Positions 7,906 through 16,868 of a stretch of 64,000 nucleotides of DNA are shown piece by piece (within the stretch, counting starts at the first letter, position 1; every line of letters begins with the position of its first letter). A program made the position numbers and the translations under genes. Below the pieces are notes generated by a model. The model had not been told where the DNA came from. It was given only the letters and a program-made list of their open reading frames with translations, and did no database searches. This DNA comes from an uncultured Granulosicoccus sp. (GTDB taxonomy: Bacteria; Pseudomonadota; Gammaproteobacteria; Granulosicoccales; Granulosicoccaceae). Where the stretch lies: positions 124,001 to 188,000 of the forward strand of contig CANLNQ010000007.1 of NCBI GenBank assembly GCA_947492525.1, in the 5' to 3' direction.

Positions 7906-9078
7906 ATGGCACCCAAGCGCATACTGGTTGTCGATGACTCATCCATGTACCAACGGCTGTTGACGGACGTCATCAGTTCGAATCCGGGACTGGAAGTCGT
8001 GGGTGTTGCCGTCAATGGTAGAGAGGCCCTGGAAAAGGTAGAGACGCTGCAGCCTCAACTGGTGACCCTGGATATCCTGATGCCACAGATGGACGGCATT
8101 CAGACCTTGATGGAACTGCGTCGACAGTGGCCGGACGTCCGCGTCGTGATGGTCAGTTCACTGACCTCCGAAGGGTCCGATGCGGCGCTTGACGCCTTGA
8201 CCCTCGGCGCGCATGAATACGCGGTCAAACCGGTGTCGGCAGGCGGTGTCAGCGCCATCAGAGACATCCTGCAGAAAGACCTGCTGCCCAAGATCGAAGC
8301 CCTGTGTGATCTGGAGAGTACCAAAGTCTCGGCGGTAGTCGACACGCCGGCACCGGTGGAGCAGGCCACCGGTTGGAAGGTGGCCAATCGAGCTTCGACG
8401 GGTGAATCGCGATTCGAACTGGTGGTCATCGGTGTCTCCACCGGGGGGCCGGATGCGCTGACTCGGCTGTTGCTGCAACTGCCTGAAAACTTCGGGGTGC
8501 CGATCTGCATCGTGCAGCACATGCCGGCCGAATTCACCGGCAAGCTGGCTGCACGGTTGAATGCCGCGAGTGCTCTGACGGTCTGTGAGGCCCATGCCGG
8601 ACAACGGCTGAAGGCAGGAAGCGTGTACATAGCCCCCGGTGATCATCATATGGTGCTGGAGCGAGAGGGCGGTGAGGATGTCATCAGACTGAACCAGAAC
8701 CCGATGGAAAATTCCTGCCGTCCGTCGGTTGATCCGCTGTTTCGATCAGCGGCGGCCATTCACGGTGCCAGATGTCTGGGAGTCGTGATGACTGGCATGG
8801 GCCAGGATGGACTCAAGGGCTCGGAAGTGCTGTATGCCTCGGGTGCCTCCATACTGGTGCAGGATGAGCAGAGCAGTGTCGTCTGGGGCATGCCGAAACT
8901 GGTGGCGCAGGCCGGTCTGGCAGAAGAGCAGGTACCGCTGGAGCGCATGGCAAGAGCGATACTCGAGCGTGTCATGGTGCCGCAGGGGCGCACGGTCGAA
9001 CAGGTGGGTGATCGTGGCATGAAGGCCGCCAATTCACCGCGTCATCCGCTCTCGGGGTCGGAAGGGGTGGGCTCGTGA
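7906..9078 (+). CDS. cheB: Chemotaxis protein-glutamate methylesterase CheB
   Basis: Demethylates or deamidates receptor glutamates for adaptation. It has an N-terminal receiver (VVDDSSMYQRLL; phospho-Asp in LDILMPQMDG; Lys in YAVKPVS), a linker of about 50 residues, and a C-terminal esterase with the catalytic triad visible as Ser in GVSTGGPDAL, His in VQHMPAEFTGKLA and Asp in MTGMGQDG. At 390 residues it is slightly longer than the family norm because of a C-terminal tail. The stop overlaps cheR (GTGA). It lies five bases after cheY. Confidence 0.96.
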   Translation: MAPKRILVVDDSSMYQRLLTDVISSNPGLEVVGVAVNGREALEKVETLQPQLVTLDILMPQMDGIQTLMELRRQWPDVRVVMVSSLTSEGSDAALDALTLGAHEYAVKPVSAGGVSAIRDILQKDLLPKIEALCDLESTKVSAVVDTPAPVEQATGWKVANRASTGESRFELVVIGVSTGGPDALTRLLLQLPENFGVPICIVQHMPAEFTGKLAARLNAASALTVCEAHAGQRLKAGSVYIAPGDHHMVLEREGGEDVIRLNQNPMENSCRPSVDPLFRSAAAIHGARCLGVVMTGMGQDGLKGSEVLYASGASILVQDEQSSVVWGMPKLVAQAGLAEEQVPLERMARAILERVMVPQGRTVEQVGDRGMKAANSPRHPLSGSEGVGS

Positions 9079-9887
9079 GCGAAATCAATGAGGCCGACTT
9101 CAACTTCGTACGAGAGCTGATTCACGAAGAATCGGCCATTTCCATCGAGCCGGACATGAAATACCTGGTCGAGTCCAGGCTGAGTACGCTTGTCAGAAAG
9201 ACCGACCACAGCGATGTGACGGAACTGGTTTCCTGTTTGCGCGGCCGGCGGGACAGAACCCTGGTCGATCTGGTCGTGGATGCCATGACGACCAATGAAA
9301 CCTCGTTCTTTCGTGATTCGCACCCCTTCGATACCCTGTGTACCGACGTCCTGCCGGCCATTGCCTCGGCTCACAACGAGACAATCAGAATCTGGTGTGC
9401 GGCCTGCTCCACCGGACAGGAGGCCTATACCATTGCAATGGCGGTTCTCGAACAGTGCCCGCAGCTTGCCTCCCGGGTATCCATTGTCGGCACCGATATT
9501 TCAGCCGAAGTCGTGGCGAAGGCCCAGGCAGGGATCTACAGTCGTCTGGAGGTCAACCGGGGCCTGCCCGCCCAACTTCTGGCTCGGTACTTCACGCAAC
9601 AGGGGCTGGCCTGGCAGGTAAAGCCCGAACTCATGAAGATGGTGAGCTTCCACCGACTGAATCTGATACGGGACTGGGGAGCCTTGCCTGCCATGGACGT
9701 CATTTTCCTGCGCAATGTCCTGATCTATTTCGAGCCGGATGCAAAGTCATCGATCCTGCGACATACCAGTCGCTTGCTGAAGCCGGGTGGTTACCTGTTC
9801 CTGGGCCTGTCGGAAACCACGTTGAATCTGAATACCGACTATCAACGCATCACTGCCGAAAAGAGCCACTATTACAAGATTGCCTGA
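9075..9887 (+). CDS. cheR: Chemotaxis methyltransferase CheR
   Basis: S-adenosylmethionine-dependent methyltransferase that methylates receptor glutamates. The 270-residue protein has the N-terminal helical domain, TTNETSFFRD, the SAM-binding segment IWCAACSTGQEAYTIAM, GTDIS, VIFLRNVLIYF and the C-terminal GGYLFLGLSET. It begins with GTG at 9075, overlapping the cheB stop as GTGA. Having CheR and CheB implies an MCP partner elsewhere in the genome. No TPR tail of the FrzF type is present. Confidence 0.96.
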   Translation: MSEINEADFNFVRELIHEESAISIEPDMKYLVESRLSTLVRKTDHSDVTELVSCLRGRRDRTLVDLVVDAMTTNETSFFRDSHPFDTLCTDVLPAIASAHNETIRIWCAACSTGQEAYTIAMAVLEQCPQLASRVSIVGTDISAEVVAKAQAGIYSRLEVNRGLPAQLLARYFTQQGLAWQVKPELMKMVSFHRLNLIRDWGALPAMDVIFLRNVLIYFEPDAKSSILRHTSRLLKPGGYLFLGLSETTLNLNTDYQRITAEKSHYYKIA

Positions 9888-9919
9888 TCGAGGGACACCT
9901 TGCCAGGATAGAGAAAGCC

Positions 9920-10369
9920 ATGAATATGCTGAGTGAAGAAGAACTGAACGAGATTGTCGATGTGGTCTGCATGACAGTACTCGACCTGCCGGTACACCCG
10001 GGTGGCCGAGCGGTGCTTCAGTCGGGTCAGTATCTGACGGCCAGTATCGGTATATCCGGTGCCTGGAACGGGCTCGTCAAGGTCAGGGTCAGTCTTGACT
10101 TGCTGAATCGCGCGGCTTCGGACATATTCGACATCACGGTGGACAGTGTCGAACACCAGGACCGTATCGACACCATCACCGAGCTGACCAACATGTTGGG
10201 CGGCACCGTCAAGTGCATGCTGCCCGAAACTTGCGATCTTGCTCTGCCTGAAATCATCCCGCCCGAGAAAAAGGCCCGCGATCAGCATGAATGGGCCTAT
10301 TTCAGTTGCGAGGATATGCCATTGGCAGTTGCCGTGATCGATTCGGCCAGCAGCAGCAAGGCTGCCTGA
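9920..10369 (+). CDS. cheX: CheX/CheC-type chemotaxis phosphatase
   Basis: A 149-residue protein fitting the CheC/CheX/FliY phosphatase signature D-X3-E-X2-N-X22-P exactly: Asp84, Glu88, Asn91 and Pro114, within the stretch beginning DTITELTNMLGG. In this family Glu and Asn position the water that dephosphorylates CheY-P. One such motif per chain and the short length fit CheX, which acts as a dimer. No CheZ is seen. It closes the operon 32 bases after cheR and would set signal lifetime for CheY or the other receivers. An 11-bp tandem repeat begins 19 bases after its stop. Confidence 0.8.
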   Translation: MNMLSEEELNEIVDVVCMTVLDLPVHPGGRAVLQSGQYLTASIGISGAWNGLVKVRVSLDLLNRAASDIFDITVDSVEHQDRIDTITELTNMLGGTVKCMLPETCDLALPEIIPPEKKARDQHEWAYFSCEDMPLAVAVIDSASSSKAA

Positions 10370-10387
10370 AATTCGAAAGAAAGCAAA

Positions 10388-10442
10388 GCGGGTGCAACGC
10401 GGGTGCAGCGCGGGTGCAGCGCGGGTGCAGCGCGAGTGCAGT
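10388..10442. repeat. 11-bp tandem repeat, five copies
   Basis: Five consecutive units of GCGGGTGCAGC, the first and last with one or two changes. It lies just downstream of the cheX stop, outside coding sequence, and the unit length is not a multiple of three. Confidence 0.9.
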
Positions 10443-10738
10443 AAGGGAGTCTGCACTATCAGATTGACGTGCCCCGGTCGCACGCTCTGGACACACGCTC
10501 GGGTGAAACGGCTGGTACACGGCTTGTAACCGTGTCATGGGTCCTGTGTCTGCAAACGATTGTCGCAATGTATTGCACATCCCGCTCCAGGGTATACCTG
10601 ACCTGTCAGCTTCGACTAGACTGACGTCTGTGGAAGGTAGTTGACAGCCCTGTCGGTGTGTATGTGAACCTGCCTCACCACTTTTCCAGTGTGGGTGTTC
10701 CCACATGAATCGTGTTGTTGACATTGCAGGAGTGTGAC
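10443..10738. promoter_or_regulatory. Leader region of the lipoprotein gene, with palindromes
   Basis: Together with the repeat before it this is a 369-base gene-free stretch. It holds an inverted repeat ACACGG/CCGTGT near 10516-10534, a TTGACA element at 10641-10646 with only a poor -10 candidate about 16 bases on, and a short hairpin TGTGGG-TGTT-CCCACA at 10690-10705 about 34 bases before the start codon. The hairpin could be an operator or a leader structure. A strong ribosome site (AGGAG) precedes the ATG at 10739. Functional assignments are tentative. Confidence 0.35.
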
Positions 10739-11554
10739 ATGGCAAGAAAAATCCCCGTGATCGGCAAAGAGGCCGGTCAGTTCATTCTGATTGCCACCTT
10801 GACGGGTCTATTGACGGCTTGCGGCGGTAGCAGCAGTGGTGATGGCGACACCGACCTGCCGCTGGGTCAGCAGGATGCAGACAACGATGGATTCATCAAC
10901 GATGAAGATGATGACGCCGATGGCGACGGGATTCCGGATCTGAACGACGAATTTGTCGATCTCGATGGCGATGGACGCGATGATCTCACCCTGCTGACGG
11001 AAGCCGAGCTGGAAGGTGATACCGGGAATGATGGCGAATTCGTGGAAGTCTCTGCCGCCAATCCCTGCGGAAGCGAGAGTGGTACCGACAACGCTTCACT
11101 CACACCCGCCTGGAATGACAACTGCCTGGTCGAGCGCTCATTGACGGGCGGTCAGTTTGCCGACAGCCTGTTTTCCGTGGGTATCCAGCGTGTCCTGTAT
11201 TGTTCAGGCTTCGGCAATGCCAGCAGTTACACGGCTTTTGCCGATGGCGAATACGGTGAACTGAGCGAAGCGGCCGCTATCGAGTTCCAGAATGCAGAAG
11301 CGTTGACACCCGACGGTATCGTGGGCGAGGCAACCTGGGCACGGCTGCAGTCACGCCTGGAACTGCTGGTGCTCGCGGACGATGACAACCCGCGTGATAC
11401 CTACGGTTTCACGACAGGGCGTTGTGCCGGCATTGCGCTTTTCTATCAGGAGTATGAGAATTCGGTAGCGGGTGGTTGGACGCTGGCACGCAATCAACCG
11501 AATGAAGCGGAAGAGATTCCGTTCTCCTACGAATTGCCGTTCGGCAGATTGTGA
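10739..11554 (+). CDS. Lipoprotein with Ca-binding repeats and a peptidoglycan-binding domain
   Basis: A 271-residue predicted lipoprotein. The signal peptide ends in the lipobox LLTACGG (Cys about residue 29). An acidic region follows with Dx[DN]xDGxxD units (DADNDGFINDEDDDADGDGIPD, DLDGDGRDD) typical of thrombospondin type-3 calcium-binding repeats. The C-terminal half contains a PG_binding_1-like domain: VGIQRVLYCSGF, DGEYGELSEAAAIEFQ and DGIVGEATWARLQ match the usual pattern. Four cysteines in the C-terminal part could form disulfides. Product probably sits on the outer membrane and grips the murein. The ATG has AGGAG seven bases upstream. It lies between the chemosensory operon and the HlyD/M50 genes; the substrate and exact role are unknown. 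Confidence 0.7.
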   Translation: MARKIPVIGKEAGQFILIATLTGLLTACGGSSSGDGDTDLPLGQQDADNDGFINDEDDDADGDGIPDLNDEFVDLDGDGRDDLTLLTEAELEGDTGNDGEFVEVSAANPCGSESGTDNASLTPAWNDNCLVERSLTGGQFADSLFSVGIQRVLYCSGFGNASSYTAFADGEYGELSEAAAIEFQNAEALTPDGIVGEATWARLQSRLELLVLADDDNPRDTYGFTTGRCAGIALFYQEYENSVAGGWTLARNQPNEAEEIPFSYELPFGRL

Positions 11555-11594
11555 TGGAAACCGGGCGCACGTTCGGCGCAAGGGCGGGCTGATC

Positions 11595-12632
11595 ATGTCC
11601 GGCAGGCTGGGCGTGGCCGCTGTCTCGGTGATGTGTGCCGTGGCAGTGGTCATCGGGTTTCAGTTCCATGCGGGCGCTGGCAAGGAGCCCGCACAGAGCT
11701 CCGTGGCGACAGACGCCAGCCTGCCGACTGATGAACCGGGCGATGCCGCTTCGCCGTTTTCACTCTCCACTGAGTCAGCCACCTCGTCGGTACAAGGCCC
11801 TGAGGCAGAGTCGGCTGCTGCCGTTTCGGCGCAGTCGGTCGGGAAGACCGACGGTGGCGGGGCGAGCAGCACACGTGCATCGCTCGATGTCGCGCAACTG
11901 GCACGCACGCCGATCGACGATGACGAATTCGACGAGGTCGTGGCGCAGTTACGCGCGAACCCGGCACTGCTGCAGCGTCTGATCGACGAATTTCGACAGG
12001 AGCAGGACCCGGATCGACGCGAGCAACTGATGAAACTGCTGGGTCATGCCGGTGGGGCCGATGTCACACTGCTGGCCAGCGAACTGGTGTATTCCGGGGA
12101 CGACGCCTCGCGCACGCTCGGATTGCAGATGCTGCAACGGGCACAACCGGGCAGCGCCGAGGTACAGCAGATTGCCTCCGACCTGCTGGCTAGCGAGATA
12201 GAACCGCAGATCCTGGTCGGTACCCTCGCCACACTGGCCAGGCCCGGCACGGTGAATACCGAGAATCGGGGATTGTTGGCCGATCAGGTCGCCGTGATGA
12301 CATCGCATCCGGATGCGGCTGTCAGAGGTGTCAGTCTGGACATACTGTCTCGCTTGAGCACGGATGGTCGGGACACGCCGGTACTGCTGGCAGCGCTGAG
12401 TGACAGCAACGAGAGGGTGCGTGAGTCGGCTGCCTATGCACTGGTCGAGCATGAGGACGACAGTATCGCCGTACGCAGTTCCCTGTGGCAGATGCTGCAG
12501 GATACCGATCAAGGTGTATCACCGCGCAGTGCGGCCATCCTGGCGCTGCGCAGCCTGACGCTGACGGCTGAGGAAAAGCAGGAGCTGGATGCGATCGAAC
12601 GTCAGCTCGGCCAGATCAGGCGTTTGCAGTAG
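11595..12632 (+). CDS. Membrane-anchored HEAT-like repeat protein
   Basis: A 345-residue protein with an N-terminal hydrophobic segment (residues about 5-24) acting as a signal anchor or signal peptide, a Ser/Ala-rich low-complexity linker to about residue 100, and an all-helical C-terminal region. The repeated pattern of LLASELVYSGDDASRTLGLQML, VAVMTSHPDAAVRGVSLDIL and LLAALSDSNERVRESAAYAL is typical of HEAT or PBS-lyase-like repeats that bind proteins. It starts 41 bases after the lipoprotein gene and ends about 78 bases before the HlyD-like gene, so the three may be one transcript. No enzymatic motif. Specific function unknown; likely a periplasmic or envelope adaptor. Confidence 0.6.
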   Translation: MSGRLGVAAVSVMCAVAVVIGFQFHAGAGKEPAQSSVATDASLPTDEPGDAASPFSLSTESATSSVQGPEAESAAAVSAQSVGKTDGGGASSTRASLDVAQLARTPIDDDEFDEVVAQLRANPALLQRLIDEFRQEQDPDRREQLMKLLGHAGGADVTLLASELVYSGDDASRTLGLQMLQRAQPGSAEVQQIASDLLASEIEPQILVGTLATLARPGTVNTENRGLLADQVAVMTSHPDAAVRGVSLDILSRLSTDGRDTPVLLAALSDSNERVRESAAYALVEHEDDSIAVRSSLWQMLQDTDQGVSPRSAAILALRSLTLTAEEKQELDAIERQLGQIRRLQ

Positions 12633-12709
12633 GGGGCCAGAGGGGCCTGATTGTTCAAGGTCTCGTTTGGCAGGATAGTTGCTCGACCCGGTATCCTGCC
12701 TTCGATATC

Positions 12710-14590
12710 GTGCCCGAACGTTCAATGCCTGCTGCTGACGATCTACTGATCGACTCCCACGTTGGAAAAGACCGTCCGGAACGGTTAGCCGGCAGCCTGC
12801 CCGAATGCCGCGAGACCACTGCCAGTCGTCATGAATCGTGGTTGTGCTGGCTGTCCGAGTTGCTGAAGGATACGCGTGGCCTGGCGCTAGTCACCGTCAA
12901 AGAGAACGATAGCGGTACGTCGACGGACTACGCCGGTGTCAGTGTCACGGTGACCGCCCGGACGCCCGCCTCTTTCGTGATCCCCAGAACGGGTCTTGCA
13001 CTGGCTCGGCGCGCGGCGGTACGAGCCAGTCGACAGCGGTTGCAGTTGCCTGATAGTGACGAGGTGCTGTTGAGCCTGCCACTGCCAGCGGCCAGCGATG
13101 CCGACCGGGATTCCACCGTGTTGTTGCTGCTTGGCGGTGCATTGAGCCGGCAGCAGCAAGGTACTCTGCTCGGACTGGCCGCCTGGGCGGTGAAGAGCGC
13201 TCGATGGTGGTTCGACACAGCGCCGCCAACCGGCGCCACGTTTGCGATGCAGAAAGACCCTCTGGCCGAAGCTCTGACGCTCGGGCAACTGGTCGATCGC
13301 CTGAGCGAGCACTACCCGGGTAGCGTCTGTGCCCTTCACTGGATGCGCGCCGGTTGGCGTGGACAACGTCGGTCTCGCATCATGGCGATATCCGGGCAAG
13401 GCGATATCGATCATTCAGGGACCGCCGCTCGCACTCTGTCCAGCAGCGTCGAGCGGCACTTTTCCGAAGAATCAGCGCAGGCCTGTTACCTGGTGCAGGA
13501 TGCGCCAGGTGAACAGAGCCCGGCCGAATCGGTGGATACAGGATTGGCGCCGTGGAGGTCCTGCCTGATCCTGCCTTTTCAGGTCGATGGTGAACATCTG
13601 CGGGTGTCACTGCACTGGTCGACTGAAACACGGCTGAGCGAGACTGAACGTGTTCGCCTGCATGGCTCACTGCCGGGCCTTGTGCAATGTGCCTGGCTAC
13701 AGTATCGATGTGGGCAGAATCTGCCGGGTCTGGTGTGGCAGCGATGCCGCTCTGCCTTGAAGCGCCGTCTGCAGGGAGGCATGAAAACCCTGTGTCAGGC
13801 GGCCGTGTTGCTGCTTGCCCTGGTGTTCCTGCTATGGCCGGTCGACAAGCGTCTGTCCGCTGAGGTCGTGGTCGAGGCCGCCGAGCGTCATGCCCTGATC
13901 GCACCTCTGGATGGCTACGTCAAGTCGGTGCATGCGCGTGCCGGAGACCGGGTGGTCAAGGGCCAACTGCTGGCCAGGCTGGACGATGAGGATCTGCTGC
14001 GGCAGGTTGATAAATGGGTCGCTGAGGAGCAGAAGAACCAGCAGGATCACCTCAGTGCGCTGGCAACGCATGATCGCGTGGAGCTGAGCTCCTTGCGGGA
14101 GAGCCGTGAACTGATCAAGGCCGAGCTGGAGCGGGTCAGGGGACAGCTCGCGCGGCACGAACTGCGTGCACCCGTGTCCGGTATCGTTCTCGGCGATGCA
14201 GTGGAGGATGCTCTGGGTTCTGCCGTGACTGCCGGCAAGATCCTGTTCGAGGTCGGGTCGGCCGAGCATCACCGCCTGGCATTGCAGGTCCCGGAACGTC
14301 GCATATCGGAGGTTGAACCCGGTCAGGTGTTGAGTCTTCGTATGGCGGCAAACGCCAAGCGGCTGGGCGAAGCACGTGTCGATACACTCATACCGGTGGC
14401 CATCGCCAGTCAGGGACAGAATCGCTTCAAGGTCTACGCCTCGCCCCTGACTCAGGCAGAGGGGCTGAGACCGGGCATGAAGGGTATTGGCAAGATTCTG
14501 GTGGGGCGTGAGTCCAGGCTGATGCAATGGTGGAGTTCCCTGTGGACACGCTGTCTGTGGTTGGCATGGAAGCTCGGTCTGGTGGCATGA
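12710..14590 (+). CDS. HlyD-family membrane fusion protein with a large N-terminal GAF-like region
   Basis: A 626-residue protein in two parts. Residues about 40-340 form a cytoplasmic region without clear motifs but with the strand-helix texture of a GAF-type sensor. A membrane segment follows at about 363-381 (VLLLALVFLLW). The C-terminal part is an HlyD/biotinyl-lipoyl adaptor: APLDGYVKSVHARAGDRVVKGQLLARLDDEDL and later HELRAPVSGIVLGDAV are the two lipoyl half-motifs around a coiled coil rich in Glu, Leu and Arg. Its stop overlaps the M50 gene (ATGA), so the two proteins probably work as one complex. The start could be GTG 12710 or ATG 12725; neither has a good ribosome site. HlyD call is secure, GAF is weak. 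Confidence 0.75.
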   Translation: MPERSMPAADDLLIDSHVGKDRPERLAGSLPECRETTASRHESWLCWLSELLKDTRGLALVTVKENDSGTSTDYAGVSVTVTARTPASFVIPRTGLALARRAAVRASRQRLQLPDSDEVLLSLPLPAASDADRDSTVLLLLGGALSRQQQGTLLGLAAWAVKSARWWFDTAPPTGATFAMQKDPLAEALTLGQLVDRLSEHYPGSVCALHWMRAGWRGQRRSRIMAISGQGDIDHSGTAARTLSSSVERHFSEESAQACYLVQDAPGEQSPAESVDTGLAPWRSCLILPFQVDGEHLRVSLHWSTETRLSETERVRLHGSLPGLVQCAWLQYRCGQNLPGLVWQRCRSALKRRLQGGMKTLCQAAVLLLALVFLLWPVDKRLSAEVVVEAAERHALIAPLDGYVKSVHARAGDRVVKGQLLARLDDEDLLRQVDKWVAEEQKNQQDHLSALATHDRVELSSLRESRELIKAELERVRGQLARHELRAPVSGIVLGDAVEDALGSAVTAGKILFEVGSAEHHRLALQVPERRISEVEPGQVLSLRMAANAKRLGEARVDTLIPVAIASQGQNRFKVYASPLTQAEGLRPGMKGIGKILVGRESRLMQWWSSLWTRCLWLAWKLGLVA

Positions 14591-16701
14591 ACACCTCGGC
14601 GATTACCGCAGGTACCGCACCACAGAGCGAACTGGACTGCAGGCCGACTCTGGCCTCGCACATTCGCGTGCAGGAGCAATGCATCAGAAACCACCGTTGG
14701 GCGGTGGTGCAGAACACGGTGTCCGGTCAGTTCATCCGGATCGATGCTGCGCTCTGGCGGGCGCTGACGCAGCTTCAGGGGCGCTGCTCTCTGCGAGACT
14801 GGCTGCGGCAGCACGAGTCGCAGTTCGATGCCAGAAGTCTTCTGGAGTCGGTGACACACTTGCAACGCCATGGTCTGCTGTGCGGTATGGTCAATCATCA
14901 ACAGGCATCGCGGACGGGTCGCAGAACCGTCTTCAACCCTCTGATGATGAAGATCCCGATCTGCAACCCTGAAGCGTGGCTCTCATGGCTTGCATCCCGG
15001 AGTCGAGTCATCCGTGCTCGCGGCGCGCTGGTGACGATAGCAATCCTGTTCGTTCTGGCGCTCTCGCTGGGCCTGCTGAACACCGAACAACTGGTTTTCG
15101 ACTGGCATCGCCTGCTGTCGGCACCAGAGCAGTGGTGGCAGTACCTGTTGCTGTATCCCTGCCTCAAATGTCTGCATGAAATCTCTCACGGTCTGGTTCT
15201 GAGTCGCCTGGGGGGAGCGGTACGTGAAGCGGGAATCTCCTTTCTGGTGTTGATGCCAGTGCCCTATGTCAACGCGACGGATGCATGGTCCCTGCCTCGA
15301 CGCCGAGACCGACTGGCTGTGACCGCGGCCGGCATGTTGTGCGATATCAGTCTGGCCAGCATCGCCCTGATTCTCTGGCAGACACTGGAGAGCGGTGTTC
15401 TGAGCGATGTCGCCTTTGCGGTAATGCTGATGGGCTTTGTCTCGGTCTTCATGTTCAATGCCAATCCGCTATTGAAATTCGATGGCTACTACATTCTGGA
15501 AGATCTGCTGGACAGTCCGGGCCTGGCACGCCGCTCGATTGCCTACTGGCAGTATCTGTTCAAGCGCTATCTGTTTGCCGCCAGTGGCGTCATGCGACCA
15601 TTGATCGCCGAAGGCGAACGGCGTTGGCTGATGCCCTATGCCGTGGCCAGTCTGGTGTACCGCATCACCCTCTCGCTCGTCATTTCCCTGTTTCTGATAT
15701 CCCGGTTCCATGAAATAGGTCTGCTGCTGGCCGCCTTCTCGATCGTGCCGATGTTCCTGAAACCCTTGCCCCGCCTGCTGGGCTATCTGGCGGGTTCCGC
15801 CCAGTTGCAGGGACAACGCATCAGAGCCGGTTCAAGAGTGTTGCTCCTTGCCCTGTTGCTGACGGTGCCGGTGCTGCTGTTGCCACTACCGTCATCGACC
15901 CGTGCCGAAGGCATTGTCTGGAGCCCCGGACAGAGCGAGATTTTCATTGCCGAGACCGGGGAGATCACACAGTGGCTGGTGGAGGACGGCGAGTCGGTAC
16001 GGGCCGGTCAGTTGCTGGTGCATCTGCAGTCTCCCGAACTCGCGATTGAAAGACAGCGGCAGGAGTCCTCGATTGCCTTGCTGCGGATGGAGTATGCCGC
16101 TCAGCGCCGGCATGCGCCGGAACGTGCGATCACGACACGGATGGAAATGGAGCGACAGCAGGAGGTGCTAGACACCTTGCTGGAGCGTATCGCGGCTCTT
16201 CGAGTGGTCGCGCCCAGAGATGGGCGAATCGCCTTCCCGCAGGATCGCCTGCTCAGCGGACAACAGGCACAGCAGGGAGAGCTGCTCGTGTATGTGGTCG
16301 GGAAAGAGCCGGTGGTAGTGAAGGCCGTGGTTGATCAGCGACAATTGGGCAAGCTGCAATCGGGCGTCAGGCAGGCGCAGGTGCGCTTTGTCGATGATAT
16401 CAGGACGGTCATGCCTGCAAGGCTGGCACGCCAGCTACCGGCGGGCAATACCCGACTGCCAAGCATGGCGCTGGCGGACAATGGCTTTGGCGGCATTGCG
16501 GTGAAGGCGGAGCAGGAAGGGGTGCGAGCCCTGGAAGAGATCTTTCATCTGGAACTGGTGCTCGATGCCCCCGTGCTTGCCGAAGAACACGGCGGGCTCG
16601 GAGGGCGAGCGTACATCACCTTGAGGCATCCGCCAGAGACTCTGGGCGTACGTTGGTGGCGAAGTTCCCGACAGCTGCTTCTCAGGCATCTGGGGGCCTG
16701 A
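14587..16701 (+). CDS. Site-2-protease-like (M50) metallopeptidase fused to an HlyD-like domain
   Basis: A 704-residue polytopic protein. The N-terminal ~100 residues (a compact helical segment resembling a PqqD-like domain) precede the membrane part. The zinc motif HEISH lies at 197-201 inside a membrane helix, and the second metal motif NPLLKFDG at 293-300 matches the NPxxDG class of S2P enzymes. Hydrophobic helices run to about residue 440. The C-terminal part has a lipoyl-like segment (ETGEITQWLVEDGESVRAGQLLVHL), a coiled coil and the second half-motif VVAPRDGRIAF, as in HlyD adaptors. The ATG at 14587 overlaps the preceding stop. A protease that cuts within the membrane joined to an export adaptor suggests processing and movement of a substrate peptide or protein; the substrate is not evident here. 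Confidence 0.8.
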   Translation: MNTSAITAGTAPQSELDCRPTLASHIRVQEQCIRNHRWAVVQNTVSGQFIRIDAALWRALTQLQGRCSLRDWLRQHESQFDARSLLESVTHLQRHGLLCGMVNHQQASRTGRRTVFNPLMMKIPICNPEAWLSWLASRSRVIRARGALVTIAILFVLALSLGLLNTEQLVFDWHRLLSAPEQWWQYLLLYPCLKCLHEISHGLVLSRLGGAVREAGISFLVLMPVPYVNATDAWSLPRRRDRLAVTAAGMLCDISLASIALILWQTLESGVLSDVAFAVMLMGFVSVFMFNANPLLKFDGYYILEDLLDSPGLARRSIAYWQYLFKRYLFAASGVMRPLIAEGERRWLMPYAVASLVYRITLSLVISLFLISRFHEIGLLLAAFSIVPMFLKPLPRLLGYLAGSAQLQGQRIRAGSRVLLLALLLTVPVLLLPLPSSTRAEGIVWSPGQSEIFIAETGEITQWLVEDGESVRAGQLLVHLQSPELAIERQRQESSIALLRMEYAAQRRHAPERAITTRMEMERQQEVLDTLLERIAALRVVAPRDGRIAFPQDRLLSGQQAQQGELLVYVVGKEPVVVKAVVDQRQLGKLQSGVRQAQVRFVDDIRTVMPARLARQLPAGNTRLPSMALADNGFGGIAVKAEQEGVRALEEIFHLELVLDAPVLAEEHGGLGGRAYITLRHPPETLGVRWWRSSRQLLLRHLGA

Positions 16702-16868
16702 CTTGAAACGGTTATTTCCAGTCGTCTTGCCTTGCAGGATCGTTATTTGCTGCTGCCAAGAGATGAACACGATGAGGTTGTCACAATGACCGACTGCCAG
16801 ACGATGCGCGCAGCACTGTCCGCTGCAGGGATCAGCGGATCAGACGCCGTGTGCGGGAAAGCGTGACG

